Assembly: GCA_003864495.1 (NCBI GenBank)
Contig: PEDN01001353.1
Location: 1,178,001-1,242,000, forward strand
Length of the DNA stretch: 64,000 bases
Reading direction: 5' to 3'
From: Nemopilema nomurai
Lineage: Eukaryota; Cnidaria; Scyphozoa; Rhizostomeae; Rhizostomatidae
Numbering within the stretch: position 1 is the stretch's first letter; the number at the start of each line of letters is the position of its first letter. The notes under the pieces were generated by a model, which did not search any database, was not told where the DNA came from, and was given only the letters and a program-made list of their open reading frames with translations. Made by a program: the position numbers and the translations under genes. Shown here in pieces: positions 24,001-35,900 of the stretch.

Positions 24001-27000
24001 TCACCAAAAGGCCAGAGCATAGCAGCTGAAGATGACAACGTGAAAAAGACCGAAGGCCACCCCAGTTGAAATTCCTTTCTTGATGCCGGCCTGCTGCGAT
24101 TCGTACAGACTCGAAGAGTACCTAAAATGCAGAGTCACTGCATCAAATGCGGCAAAACAAGCACGGTGCATTGGAAGGACTTCCATCGCCAAACGGAGGC
24201 CTTCCATTCTCCTATTACAGACAAGCAATTTTGGCATTGCGAGGAGAGCATTTACAAGCACATCCAAAGGAACGCGAGCACTAAAGGGGTGTGAAAAGGC
24301 CTCAAAGAGTGAAAGAGGACCTTGTGTTCATTAGAATGACGTTATTATCGTAAATATGGAACTTCCTTAAATGCAAGAATTCTATGTCTTCTATGTCTGG
24401 AAAACAGTATACTTTGTTTAATATAACCAAATTAGCAATTCAGAAGTCTAAATATCTTGCTGTATAACTAGAAATAGCGCTTATCTTCGTAATTCAACAC
24501 TTTTCTACCTGTTTAAAAAGTTCTTCCCATGTCTCTCATGTATATCAAGAATTCTCAAAAACAGTCTGACTCTAAAATTGCACTGGGAAACAAAAATATC
24601 AAAAGCCTACCTTTCGAACTCTCTTTTCTCTCCCCCAAAGGCAACAACTGTCCTAATAGCACCCAAAACCTCCTCCGCAATCCCACCTGCTCTAGCATAT
24701 GCAGTTTGCTCTCGGCTTGTCAAATTTCCAATGACCTACAGAGGCAAGATCAACGAGTTCAATATGCTCTGAAAGGCATCTGGCCCACATTGCCTTAGAA
24801 CACCATTCAAGGTGCAATGTTTCTAAAAGGGGACTTGCATACAACCTAATTCTTCAAATTTTTTATAGTGAATTTTTTTATAGTTTTTAACAAGTTTTTT
24901 ATAGTGGGAGCCCTTTTTATAGTGTTGACACCAAGTCGAAACTTCAACGGATTTCTCAACAGAAAGACGGATTAAGCCATAGTTTAAACATACATTGTAT
25001 GTAGCTTGGAGAATGAATGAGCAATATTGAGGAGTAAATCTTTAATCTTTTTACACCTGTGCATGTCATACAACATCACTGATTTAGATTCTTCTAAGAC
25101 TTACCATTGGTGGATTTGTGTGGCAACAGAAATTTCAACAAAATCTGGTATCTTTTTCAAGGACTACAACAACTAGTTGCATCTAAACTTTGGAAATGAA
25201 TGGTCAATGCCCAACTAGAACGTTATCCATGCCAGTTTGGGAAAACACCAGAGGCTTCGGCAATTATCCATCAAACATTGGTAATGCAGGATTAATTGAT
25301 TGCCATAGACATACTGAACTACTACTGTCAAAAATGGGGATCACATTTTTTGTAGTTGGTCATCACAAAAATAGGGCAAAGTGTGACAATTCAATGAAGC
25401 ACTAAACCGTGAATAACCCACAAAAATAAGGAAATGAAAATGTTAGTGACCTCTGTAGCATATGAATGAAAAAAGGATGAGCAAAAGGCTCATTTATGCA
25501 CCAAAATACATTGGAACAGATTACAACCATAACATCATTAGGTTGCAAAGATAGTGCTTTTCTGTAAAGAATGTTTTATGATATAAAAATATGCTTTGGT
25601 TTGCTGGACAAAAATTGTGTTCTTGATCTTGTTACTTACTTTTCCAGTGATGGATCCAGTGATTATCAGAGCAGGAGTGATTGATAGGATAACTAATGTT
25701 AGTTTCCAGCTGTATATAAAACCAATGAGGAACCCAGCTAAGAACATGGTCACTGACTGAACAACATTTGCAACCTTGTCACCTATTCCATTTTGAATCT
25801 TTGTGACATCACTGTTGAAAAAAAATAGAAACTAAAGATTATACTGCAGAACCAATCCCAAGTAAATGATATCCAAAATGGTGATAACTACTTTGCTTTC
25901 TATAAATGTCTTAAAAATTAATTTTTCATCATTGAAAAAAGGAAGCTTCAGTCTGAAAATTCAAATTCAAAACAAACTCACTCAGTGAGTCTTGTGCTTA
26001 ATTCACCACTGTCTGTGGTATCGAACCAGCCAATCTCCTGCCCCATTATAGACTTGAAGCAACTTGTGCGAATACGGTGAGCTTGCCTCACAGCTGCTAC
26101 AGACCAAAAAGCAGTCTGTACATAACCACATACTATAGTTCCAAGTCCAATATATGTATAGTAAGCTGCAAATGTTTCCATTTCTGATTCAATATTGATT
26201 TGCGGCAGTGGCAATGGACCAGATGTGGTGTTTGTTCCATTTTTAGACCCGGCATTGATTGCTGCAATCCTGGTGGCTTCACTTGCAAATGAAATAAACT
26301 TGCCAATCAGTTCGCCAAATACAAGAAATGAACATGGCTGGGCAACCCCATTGCCCATTGCAAATATTGTTCCAAAAACCATGCAGATAATGTCCCATTT
26401 ATCAGCAAACTGGAACTAAAATAGAATTATGACTTAAAGACTGCCCTGTTCAAAGACCCTCTATAAAGAACAAGAATGAAAAAGACTATAGTATTTTTCA
26501 GTGAATGAAATGTATTTAAATCTTTTGAGGTATCTAGCTGCTTCGGGTGATAAGGATTAGATAGTTAAAGGATTAGTTGTTTGCCAACAGACCCAAAACT
26601 TATTACAAATATCAGAACAAGAATAATGGAAATTATGCCAGATTGAAGTTTTATTATGGCTTTGAACACATAAAACAAGCAAGTCAGATTGTTTTTACAG
26701 CTGAAAATTGCTCTGTTAAGTGCCAACTCAAAACTTCAATAGATAACATAAGTTTATACCAGCTCCTTTGTGGTCACAAGTTTGTCTTCCTCCTTTTTCT
26801 TGTCATCATTTGATGAACCCTCTGTGTCCTTGCTTTTGCTTGAATTTGATGCATCACTAGAGGGATCAAACAATATCTTTAGAAGGCTCAAAAAACCAAA
26901 TAATTTGATTCAAAGGTCAGTGCCTTCATCGTCTTAAAATACAGATGGAATCCATTACTCTAGTGCAGAAGCTAAACATTAACAAATACACCAGCAAATG

Positions 27001-28162
27001 CTTCAGTTGTTAAAGGGAAATAAAAAACCGCATCAATCATAATATCAAATCATGACAAAATTACAAAATATTCATCACATCACAGTTGATGCATCACATA
27101 TTTCAGATTATTATAATTGACTGCTAGCTCGCACAAACTGCTGAAAATTCACAAAAATGTTCTATCATAGAGTTGATTTAAAACACTATATTTTCTACTG
27201 ATGGGAAAAACTCAGAAAACTTACAAAGGGGTAGGTGTGTGTGTATAAAATTCATTCCAATTTGATAAACTCTTGCATTAAATTAATTTATCTTTTTTGC
27301 CTAACCTCATGTCTAGTGATGCTCCTCCTAAAAATTACCAACAAGCCACAAAATTTTAGAGACAATTGTGCTTTTCCTTAATCCGTGGAATTGCAATATT
27401 TAAATTGACTTGACAGCTTGCTTCTCCCATTCATTCTAATGGATAGCGTGCATTTGTAACAAAGCCCTGATGTCCCACGTGACTATAACATTACAACTGT
27501 GGAAGCTTCCTAGCTTAACCACAAAGGGAATCTTTACCTTCCATTGTTGATTGTGTTTGTTCATAAATAAACTTGCAGTGTCGTCTATGCAAACGCTTCT
27601 AATCACCGGTTTAAACTGCATTTTGAGAAAACCGCCAATGCTCATCTACAGTTAAAATTCTTTTCTGTGCGAAAGTACCACGGTAATAACAAAAGAAAAA
27701 AAGGTTTGTGAAGTATCTTTAAAGAACAATAAAATGGGTTTTGAAACAGGCGCTTTTACGTAAAGAACGTTAAGATACGATACAATGAACTGCAAAACAA
27801 AATAAAACTATACTATGTTTCCCATTTGCATAATCAATAAAATAGTGAACTTGAAATCGGAAAATCCAGCGTTAATTACACGCTTTTAGTTGAATCACAG
27901 AAGCTTAATATAAATCAAAACAAACGAGCGGCCTATTTTTGATAATTATGTGTATCACTAGAAAGACTGTTAGTGATGCGATAGGTCTTTACTATCACCT
28001 TCCATCTGGTTCATTGGTGTGTTGAGGCATTTGCTTCGTCTTTGAGCCATCAACAATGGCAACTTCCAGGTTTTCTGCAGTTGCACCGTTCTGTCCAGCT
28101 TTGAAGGAGCCATCATTATTGGAAGCATCCGCCGTAGTTTGTTGCTCTGCTATAGGAGGCAT
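12077..28162 (-). CDS. ABCB1-like (P-glycoprotein/MDR type) full ABC transporter, complete
   Basis: An ATP-driven exporter of lipophilic compounds, layout TMD1-NBD1-linker-TMD2-NBD2, 1352 residues (human ABCB1 is 1280). Coding exons, all in phase: 27999-28162, 26760-26856, 25982-26415, 25640-25811, 24611-24735, 24005-24121, 23448-23502, 22050-22163, 21385-21495, 20904-21029, 20237-20440, 19760-19930, 18889-19117, 18430-18575, 17730-17900, 17335-17439, 17107-17184, 16602-16685, 16294-16497, 15994-16094, 15518-15658, 14962-15118, 14507-14704, 13364-13579, 12600-12746, 12077-12268. NBD1: Walker [10 protein letters not shown] (482-490), LSGGQ (586-590), LLLDE (to 611). NBD2: GSSGCGKST (1144-1152), ISGGQ (1253-1257), MLLDE (to 1278), and both H-loops are present (AHRLST). 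The first extracellular loop has NGT and NTT glycosylation sites. The linker is charged with RRLS-type kinase sites. The N-terminal 87 residues are long and polar. Intron 8 is GC-AG. ABCB membership is firm; the exact paralogue is not. Confidence 0.93.
13923..14087. repeat. 15-bp minisatellite, about 11 copies
   Basis: Tandem units of AGTGTGAGAGGGTCT with C/T variants in the GGGTYT part, in the ABCB intron between exons 23 and 24. Open frames on both strands come from the three-fold period. Confidence 0.93.
14190..14490. repeat. 26-bp minisatellite, about 11 degenerate copies
   Basis: Units of the type CAATACCAAATCAGTTAATC plus ATTCAA repeat with base changes and some length variants, ending just before ABCB exon 23. 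It shares an intron with the 15-bp array, so this intron is a repeat-rich site. Confidence 0.88.
19672..19742. repeat. 38-bp imperfect direct duplication
   Basis: CCTTGAAAGGAGTTGATTA at 19672 is repeated as CCTTGAAAGGATTTGATTA at 19710, followed by similar ATAAATAGCA and CTAAGTAGCA blocks. It lies in the ABCB intron just downstream of exon 12. Confidence 0.7.
22234..22683. mobile_element. MITE-like element with pogo-type terminal repeats
   Basis: About 450 bp in an ABCB intron. The left end CAGTAAAAGCTCTATTAAGC follows a TA. The right end read on the minus strand is CCGTAGAAGGCCTATAAAGC, an imperfect inverted copy. Internal sequence repeats GGGGGCTTATTTC-like blocks and an AT-rich core, with no transposase frame. 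CAGTA...CTCTATTAA-type ends and a TA target resemble Tc1/pogo-family non-autonomous elements. Right-flank TA is not clear, so the exact right boundary is uncertain. Confidence 0.5.
24858..24924. repeat. Degenerate TTTTTATAGTG repeat, 4 copies
   Basis: Four irregularly spaced copies of TTTTTATAGT(G) within 67 bp, in the ABCB intron between exons 4 and 5. Low-complexity; no function suggested. Confidence 0.6.
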
Positions 28163-29844
28163 CGTTATCCCTTTTCTTTAAATGACTATCTAGATAGGCC
28201 GTTTCGGAGCATGCCACTTTGGGCAGGTACTGCTACTATTCCGTAAGCGACCCACGTTGAAATATGCGCCTTCAAGGTAATCTAACCGAGGGGGACGGAA
28301 TGCAACTGCTTCTTTCAAATGTCTTCTCCCTCTCTTTGCAATAAGTTCTTAAGACAGATCTAAGTCCAACCAGCTATTTATTGACAAAATGCACTGGACC
28401 ATATAAAGGCATTTGTAGTTAAACGAGATTTGCATCATTTTATGTAACTCGGCGGAAAAGAAAGGGACTGGGCAGACAAAAATAGAATGACGTAACTTGG
28501 GAAAGTGTCCGAAATGTATTCAGACTAAGGTTGTAGGAATGAGATGATGAATAATTTCCCACTTCCACTCCAACTGGCCGAACATGACAAGTTCGTGGCT
28601 TGAATCTTTTTAACTACACTAAATGGCGGGCCACGAGAAACCAAAATCACGTTCAATGCTAGCCCACGTGCTATTTCGCATCTAAGCATCGGCTCGTTGT
28701 GATCGCAATATCAATTGCTCAATACAGCGGGTACTTGAAGGCATAAACCCTTAGGTGCATCGACCCTTTCAAGCCACCATTACGCTACGTTTGACTTTTC
28801 TAGATTTCCCGTTGTTTAAGATCAGTTTTGATGAGGGCACGGACGCCTCATCATTCTCGTGTTACTATTGTCTTCCACTACCTTCACGCTCTTGCCCCCT
28901 TTGTCGTGGGTGGTCGAGGCATTCCTAGTTGAGGCATTCCTAGTTGAGGCACTCCTAGTTGAGGCACTCCTAGTTGAGGCACTCCTAGTTGAGGCATTCC
29001 TAGTTGAGTCATTCCTAGTTGAGGCATTCCTAGTTGAGGCAAAAAGCTGAAAGAGACTCTGAATGGGTTCTGCTGCAATTACGGACAAAATTTTACAGTA
29101 TTGAACTTGAGCCCGCTAAATGGGCAAACTTTGATGTGAAGAACAATTGATTCCGGGCCATCGATTAAATCTAGATCAAATCATTGTCCCGGCGTCATTC
29201 ACAAAGCTGAGGTTCCTCGTTATTTTAGTTGATTACGTCATCAGGTTGAAGTGGCATTTTCTTGAAGGCCGCATGCTAATGTGTTCTGTCAGTGGTTGCT
29301 TGTGTGACAACCAGTCTTACTTCTGTGATCCACTATGCAAGAGCTTAGAAACAACTCTGAGAATAGCATTAACACAAGTTGTGCTTTGCTGCGGTACTGT
29401 ACTCGGGGCAGATTGGTAACCAAATTGAGTGACAGGTAAACAATAGAATCTTATCTAAAAGCAGGAATTCAGGCAAACTAGTCCAAGTAATTTTAAACAG
29501 GTTACCGCTACGAAATAAAACTGCTTCTGCTGGATGTGGGGACCACTGATACAAAAGACTGGATCGAGTTTCTGCCGTGGAAGACTGAAGTCAATGTTGC
29601 TTTTCCATGTGGGACCAACCTAAGGGTGTGGGCCTACAAAGGATTACGAATAACTATGTCCTAGTTGAGTTATTGAATGTTCATCTATATTGGAAACAGA
29701 CACGAATTGTAACTATAAAAATTTGTCGGTTAATTTGGGTTCTTTTCGGTGTTTCGCGGGGATCATTGGGGCCCACGGTTCTGTGGCCTAACTAAATTTG
29801 GCGGGCCTCATTTCTGGAATGGGTCAAACAATAAGAAGCTCGAT
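28163..29844. other. Intergenic upstream of ABCB
   Basis: Holds the presumed ABCB promoter and 5' UTR next to 28162, the 15-bp minisatellite at 28913-29040, and AT-rich unique sequence. The short open frames here have no recognisable features and I do not support any of them. Confidence 0.5.
28913..29040. repeat. 15-bp minisatellite, 8-9 copies
   Basis: Units of TAGTTGAGGCATTCC with CAC/CAT and GAGTC variants run in tandem about 0.75 kb upstream of the ABCB start codon. Open frames through it on both strands are produced by the period. Confidence 0.93.
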
Positions 29845-30829
29845 CTAATTTTTTATAGAGATCAGTGGTGGGGACCCATCCCTTCTACCGGCTTCTGCTA
29901 GGCGCAATGCAGCTTGAGCCGGATATCCCACGTGCGTGGCTGCAAAGAAACCTTTGGGCATGCTGAGAAGTGCCTCGTCTGCATTTTCGAATTGTCTGCT
30001 CTGTTCCTGGAACATTTTGATTTCCAGAGAAATACAAGGGCATGACTATACGTTTTACTTACCAACCCATAATATTTGAAGTTTATAGACTAATGCCACT
30101 TGTTATAGTTTTGTGTAGTGGAGTCTAGCTTTAGCGAGCGGCTTCCTAACAAAGCCGTTCTTTTGAGAGTGCTCTCTTTACCGCAGATACCAATCAAATT
30201 TCCAAGTAGCAGCTACTCGAATCTCATCAGTTCGATGGCTTTGTTACTCACTCCGCAGACCGGAGAATCTTGCAAGTTTCTGTTTCAGATGTACAATTTG
30301 GCGCGAATGACAAAGCCGAACGTAGTCATCGTTAAGACCGCTCAAAACTTTCATTGCAAACAAGTTACAATCTTGTTGTTTCCGCCCTACTTCACGGAGA
30401 GAGAGAATTCGATTGATTCACACTATGTCAGTGACTTCAATTGCAGAGGTCGCGGCAGAGGTTCAATTGCACGGTACACAGGGTCGAATACAGTTTCACA
30501 AACAACTACCGAACCCGTCAAATGACGAATTTTAGAAAACGGCGTTTCTGAAGGCATGCATTCGACACAAATAATAATCCCGTGTTCATTAATTAAACAA
30601 GGCAGGCTGCGATAATATCAACCTTTGGCGCCCTGATCTTTACACCTTGCGCACAGCAGGGGCGCAACTGTACGATAGTAAAGTGTCTTCGGGCAGTGCT
30701 TACCTTTCTCTCCTGATGCCGTCCTTCCTCAAAAAGGTCTCTTGCTCCGCGCTCATCTTTTCCAGCATACAGTCCGCGTCGCCTGCCCACTCCCTTTAGG
30801 CCGTCAATGAGCAAGTTGATAACCGCTAC
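29845..30829 (-). CDS. Putative 3' end of an unrecognised gene (two exons)
   Basis: Two minus-strand blocks look coding. Exon 30704-30829 (42 codons, phase 0 to 0) reads VAVINLLIDGLKGV and continues basic and charged, ending ...RHQERK before donor GTAAGC. Exon 29845-30006 (53 codons plus TAG) follows acceptor TTCCAG and contains DEALLSMPKGFFAATHVGYP and an alanine/leucine-rich helix-like stretch. Both reading frames are open, GC-richer than the flanks, and phase-matched. I do not recognise the family. The upstream acceptor of the first exon lacks a polypyrimidine tract, and no 5' exon was confidently found, so this could also be a decaying gene copy. Confidence 0.35.
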
Positions 30830-31589
30830 CTGCTGTCATCGTCACTCTGCATCTGTCATTGCAGGCCAACGGCATGGCTGTATTGATTTATTGATTAATC
30901 TATTTATTGATCGGTTTCTCGTACATTTGTACGCCACAACCCACAGAGTTCGATCCGTCGGCACTGGAAATTCAACCCTTTGCCGTTATTCGGGCTCCCT
31001 TACGCGTACTGTAGAATTTGATATCAATTACCTCTAAGCCATCTATTTACATTAACACACGGGCCCTACCTTCTTGGCTTTATCAAATATTTGTTGAAGA
31101 ACAAAACAGAACAAAACAAGCTGTTTGTCACTCCTCAGCAAAGCCGCCAAAAAGCTCCTTCGCATTTCAAGCCCAACGATATCCCAGCACCCAGAAAGGT
31201 TCACATCACATACAAATACAAAACCTGTTTTTGAATACCTGGGCGCGGGGCTCAGAGACAATTCTTATGCAACTTCTGAAGTTTACAGAATAGCATTGAT
31301 AGCGTTCCTCTCCGTGTAGGCCTATATCATACACCGCATTCTACAAACGCATGGCGCGTGTACTACGTGCGGAATACAATTAAACCGTATTTGACTTGAA
31401 ATGCTACTTGATGCAGGTGTCACATCAAACGTTGCATAATGTATTGTGAAATGTAAGGCTTAATCGCAATGTGCATGATATGGTTCTAGGCTTCAATGGT
31501 GTAATCTATGCGTTTCGGCGCGTGGTTCTACTTAATGTCTCACATTGTTACATTGAGTACAATGATACATTGAATAGTTTTTCTACTTG

Positions 31590-31624
31590 ACCATAAAAGG
31601 GGGTGGGGCTTAATAGAGTTTTTG
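31590..31624. repeat. Solo end of the 22234-type element
   Basis: GGGGTGGGGCTTAATAGAG followed by TTTTTGTGG reads on the minus strand as the CTCTATTAAGCCCC end seen at 22234. No matching opposite end was found within about 1 kb, so it is a fragment or a diverged copy. Confidence 0.4.
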
Positions 31625-32395
31625 TGGTAATTGACAGTAACTGCAGCAAAGTTCGCTTGATTCCTCGACCCGGCAAATGCTTTCCTTAAAATTCAGGAAA
31701 AAACCAACTGGATCTCATCTCCCTCCCACCTTTTGAGATTTGCTTACCAGTGATCTATAAAACTGTTTTTGTCACGTTTGTCCTATTTTTCTAAAGACTT
31801 TGAAAAGGTATGGCAAATATGTGCAGCAGCCTAACAAGTTCGCGTGCAAAATCAGAAGAAATCGAAACAGAGAACAGCTCTCTCTAAAAAGTTGAGCCGC
31901 TAATTATATCTATTAATTTATATTTACTTGGTATGAATCATAAATGTGATCTTGAAAGGGGTTTAAATGGGCTGAGCCCCCTTTCTAATAATTTTAAGAA
32001 CTATTATAAGTGGTTCCAGCCTACTAAAGTTACTTACTGTTTGCTATAAGATAAATTGCCAAATTTTGAGTTTGGGAACTATGAGCCAAAGAAGAATGTT
32101 TGAAAGATTCATTTGGTCTCTCGATCTCTAATTTTTGCTTTCTTTTTTTTAGGAAAATGACCGCATTCAGTCGTGGTTTTACCCCTTTCGCTCCAATTTC
32201 GGAGTCTTCCCGTAAACGAAAAAGCTTTTTTGAAAACAAGAAAGCAGAAAAACAATGGAAATTACAGCAGACGATCAACATGGTGATAATACATTTTATA
32301 AAGAAATCGCAAGTTTGCTAGAGAAATCACCCTTCGTTAGAAGGAAAGCAACATGCTTTTAACAGCGTCTTCGCGAAAAAGGTAACCGTCTTGTT

Positions 32396-32505
32396 TAGCA
32401 GGCGCTTATTCAAACAGGGAGCGTTAATTACAAAAATTGTATTTATCTCGGGGCGCTTATTCGACAGATGCGGTTATTAGGCAGGGAGCGCAAATTTTGT
32501 CATTT
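32396..32505. repeat. Dispersed GCGCTTATTC / CAGGGAGCG repeat
   Basis: Two tandem-like sub-blocks, GGCGCTTATTCAAACAGGGA and GGCGCTTATTCGACAGATGC, followed by ATTAGGCAGGGAGCGC. The internal symmetry suggests a short interspersed or MITE-like repeat; no coding content. Confidence 0.45.
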
Positions 32506-32937
32506 AGTGTAGTTAAGAAATACCATTCTGTCATTTAGAAATACCTATGGGTCTGGAAAGCTGAGGGTTTGGTTATGGATAGCTGTGGTATGTGGAGCAA
32601 AGGGCGCAAATGGTTGTGGTCCGGAAAGCTGATGGGCTGTGGTCCGTTCCGCCCTCTTGCCAATGAGCCAATGATGCGGGCTAAATATGAACCACAGTTC
32701 GTTTGAGTTCAAGATCGCCGTGCACCAACTGAATGTTCACTACAGTCGAAACTCTAAACCCAAAAGAAGGAAGCTAGGTAACATCTTATTATAGCAAAAC
32801 TGTTCAATGATCTTACATGCTATTTGCGGTATGGTCAATACGAAAAGGATTGGATACGGCCAGCTTCATAAAATGTTAAAAATAAGATCTGTACAACTAT
32901 TGAAAAATTTTGTAAATATCTCAATACACGCATAGAA

Positions 32938-35900
32938 TCAGTCTTGATTCTTCTTCTTTTTAGGTATATAAATAGGTGTTATATCTTTCGGCTTATATTT
33001 AGAATACGGAGAGAAGGGTGTCCCCACAAACACAACGTGGTTTTCTTTGTACCAAATTCGCCACATGCCTTTATGAAAGCCCCTCACATCAAGATCCCAG
33101 ATCTTGAAGCAGCGCGCCAGGCCCAGCCAAGTGTCCCACGAGGTCGATGTCTCCATTCGGATGTATGCTACATAGGTCTTTCCCTTCGTATCTGGAATGA
33201 AGTCTGCTTCGTGGGTGCATTGATTCTTGCCATGGACAAGCACTTCCGCTTTCCTTAAGGATACGAGAAAAATTACACATCGATGAAAATGACGTCATAG
33301 CTACAATCATATCACCATATTTCCTAAACCACAATGCATTTACCAAAGAGGTCTAGAAATGTAATCTGTTTTTTGGCTTTTTACAAAGAGAACCCAGAAA
33401 AATTACTGTATAAGTTACAAAATCGTGCAATAAAAAAAACAACGCAAACTTTTTGAAGTTCGGAATAAATGTAAGATTCGCCACGTCTGAAAGCTCATGA
33501 AGGGTCAAGACAGCTTTTAGCTTAATTTCAGTTCTTTTTATGGATTCTGGATATCATACTCTGACGCTTAATACTATTAAATGTATTGGACAAAAGGGTT
33601 AAAAACGCATTTTTAAAGCCATTCATAAATATTCTACATCAAGATTTGATTAAAGAAAAGAATTATAGAATCTTCCATAAATCCTGGGTGCTCAACTTTT
33701 GTTCACATATAACTTAAAAGTAACAAGGAGAGATTAACCTAACTATGGGAAAATTCCATTTGCCATCCTCCTAGAGATTGAGGCAAACCATTTAATTGTC
33801 TTGAGAATTCGGTATGTTGTAATCATTGACATACTACATGCATCACGCGAACTTTTCGAATGTAATCTGTATATCAAGTAACGCGACGGGCACATGGGTG
33901 GGAATCGATGTTAGTTTAAAGTTAACAAAACGAGTGGAGGTCGAAATGTAAGCTGTCAAGTACTGGAGTCTGGGCCCTAGCACTGGAGGCTGGGCCCTAA
34001 CGCAGCCTAACGGACACATGAATCTATTTAATCTAATCCCATTTGTGTTCGCTTCATTCGTATTCGTATCCACTCGGTATCACACGTTCCGCAACCTACG
34101 CTTTCTACGTTTTCACGTGTATCGTTACTTAGAACATGTCAAGTTCATAGTCACGAATCATGGTCTCTCTCTCTGTGCTTCACATAAGCAATTATTACAG
34201 CCTTGTAAATTAGCAAGTCATACATAATCAAAGTATAATCTCAAAACATTAGTCTGTTCCTGCTCCGACCCTGAACACGGCACCTTCAAAGATCAGCTAT
34301 GAGTGCTTAAGGATGAACAGGCTTCGAATAAAAGTTAAAACTGCAAATGATACATACTGGATCATACTGTGGACCTCCTTCTCGTAGTTATCCTTTTGCA
34401 CTTTTGAAGTGTCAAATTTGATGCCGGTAGCTCTGTTCAGAGCGTGTTTTGAGAAATAAACATCTTGGAAGTACGGGTTCATGTTTAGTCCTTTCATGCC
34501 AAAGTGGTATGTCCTTGAAATATCGGGTATGATGCATTCGCGCCCTTTTCTGTTCGAATCCATGCGCATCCACATGTCCCAATCCCAGAAGTCAGTGGGC
34601 CCGGGCCACTTTGGCTCCAGCTCGTCTTTATATAAACTACGCTTGAGAATCCTGCATTGCAAAGGTAACACTCTAAGCAAAGCGAGCATTGTGAATAACA
34701 AAGGGAAGATGCAAAAGACTGACAAAGGATGTCAGCATCATCACAAATATTAAAAAGGCCGTGTCACCACAAAACAACGGGAGCAGAATCGTAGATTTCG
34801 AGTAATATGAGGGAAGGGAGTGAACGCCGATTGGTCAAAACTAAAAGCCAACAATGCACGTCGTCTTCTCGCGTGCGGCTTCCGACTCGTCACTGGCTTT
34901 TCATTTTGTCAGCCTTCTATCATTTTCTGAACTTCACATACTCTGAGGAATGTGAGAAGAACATGGGCTCCAACGCAGGTTGGAAAGTAGAGGGGCCAAG
35001 GGAGATTTTAACAATCATAACAAATAATGTTTAAAAAAGCTCTATTGTTTCACAACAAAGTGATGGGGCCATGGCCCCCGGGTCCCCCCTACCCCCCTTT
35101 GTCGGACGACCTGAAGAAAGTGCACTTCAAGAGTCCTCACCCTTGCGTACAAATTTTACTTTACAGTCAAAGAGTACGATAAACTTTATCAAAAAGAGGA
35201 AATAAAATATCTTACCAGCCCAGTCCTGGCATTGTCTCAACACGATAAAGAAGAGAAGGATCGTGGCATGAATGCTCATATCCCTGTCAATACAAAGTAA
35301 ACAATCTCAACTTTAAACACGAGCCTTACAATATAAGTTTTGGTAACATTTTATACTAATCCATATTCTAATCAATTAACAAAGTCTTAATGTGTCAGGG
35401 AACTGAGCTTATGTGAGAAGAAAGTAACTGGTGAAAATGTTTTGCTATATGGTGTGGTCAAAGAGGCATATTGCTGAATTACCTGATCATTCCAAGCTGA
35501 GACACAGTAAAGGCTGGTGTCAGATTCTAGAAGAGGCAACATCTGATTGAAGTAATCAAACAAATCTTTAGATACATCCAAATCTTCTTCCAGGATTATA
35601 ATAGCCTTGGCTTTTGGGTAAGAATCAAATGTTGTGGAAAGTGATTTCTTGTAATGCTGAAAAGGAATAAAAGCATTAGCTTTAGGCTATAAAGTCATAC
35701 TGAATGTTGTTATTATAAATTATATAAACTAAGCTGATCAACAAAAGTTTTATACACACAAGCCTCTTTAGTCTTTAGTCAGTCAAAGCATGAATTTCTT
35801 CAACTTCAACCTGGCTACCGATTGGTCTTGTGGTAACTTTATGACATTTCAGGGAAAAAACAATTTCACACAAAACAACTGACTGGAAAAAATACAACAT

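Larger units (their letters stand above)
30830..32937. other. Repeat-bearing intergenic stretch 3' of POMGNT1
   Basis: No confident gene. It contains a solo TIR-like end near 31590-31624 (GGGGCTTAATAGAG), a GGGCTGAGCCCC block near 31970, and a cluster of GGCGCTTATTC / GGCAGGGAGCG repeats at 32396-32505. Missing 5' exons of the putative gene at 29845-30829 may lie here; an open minus frame at 31052-31261 ends at a GTAGGG but its sequence is low in complexity. Confidence 0.45.

Noticed and set aside
12077..28162. Two half-transporter genes instead of one full ABCB
   Set aside because: All 26 exons keep phase through the linker (exons 13-15), with no stop, start or polyadenylation signal between NBD1 and TMD2.
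28822..29088. ASTRN / QLGMP repeat proteins
   Set aside because: Frame opened by the 15-bp minisatellite.
30118..30525. 135-codon plus-strand open frame
   Set aside because: Starts at GTG, has no recognisable domain, and lies in the putative intron of the minus-strand exons at 29845-30829.
31052..31261. Upstream exon (…DKAKK) for the unrecognised gene
   Set aside because: Phase would fit, but most of it is a low-complexity TTTTGTTCTG tract and no acceptor is convincing.
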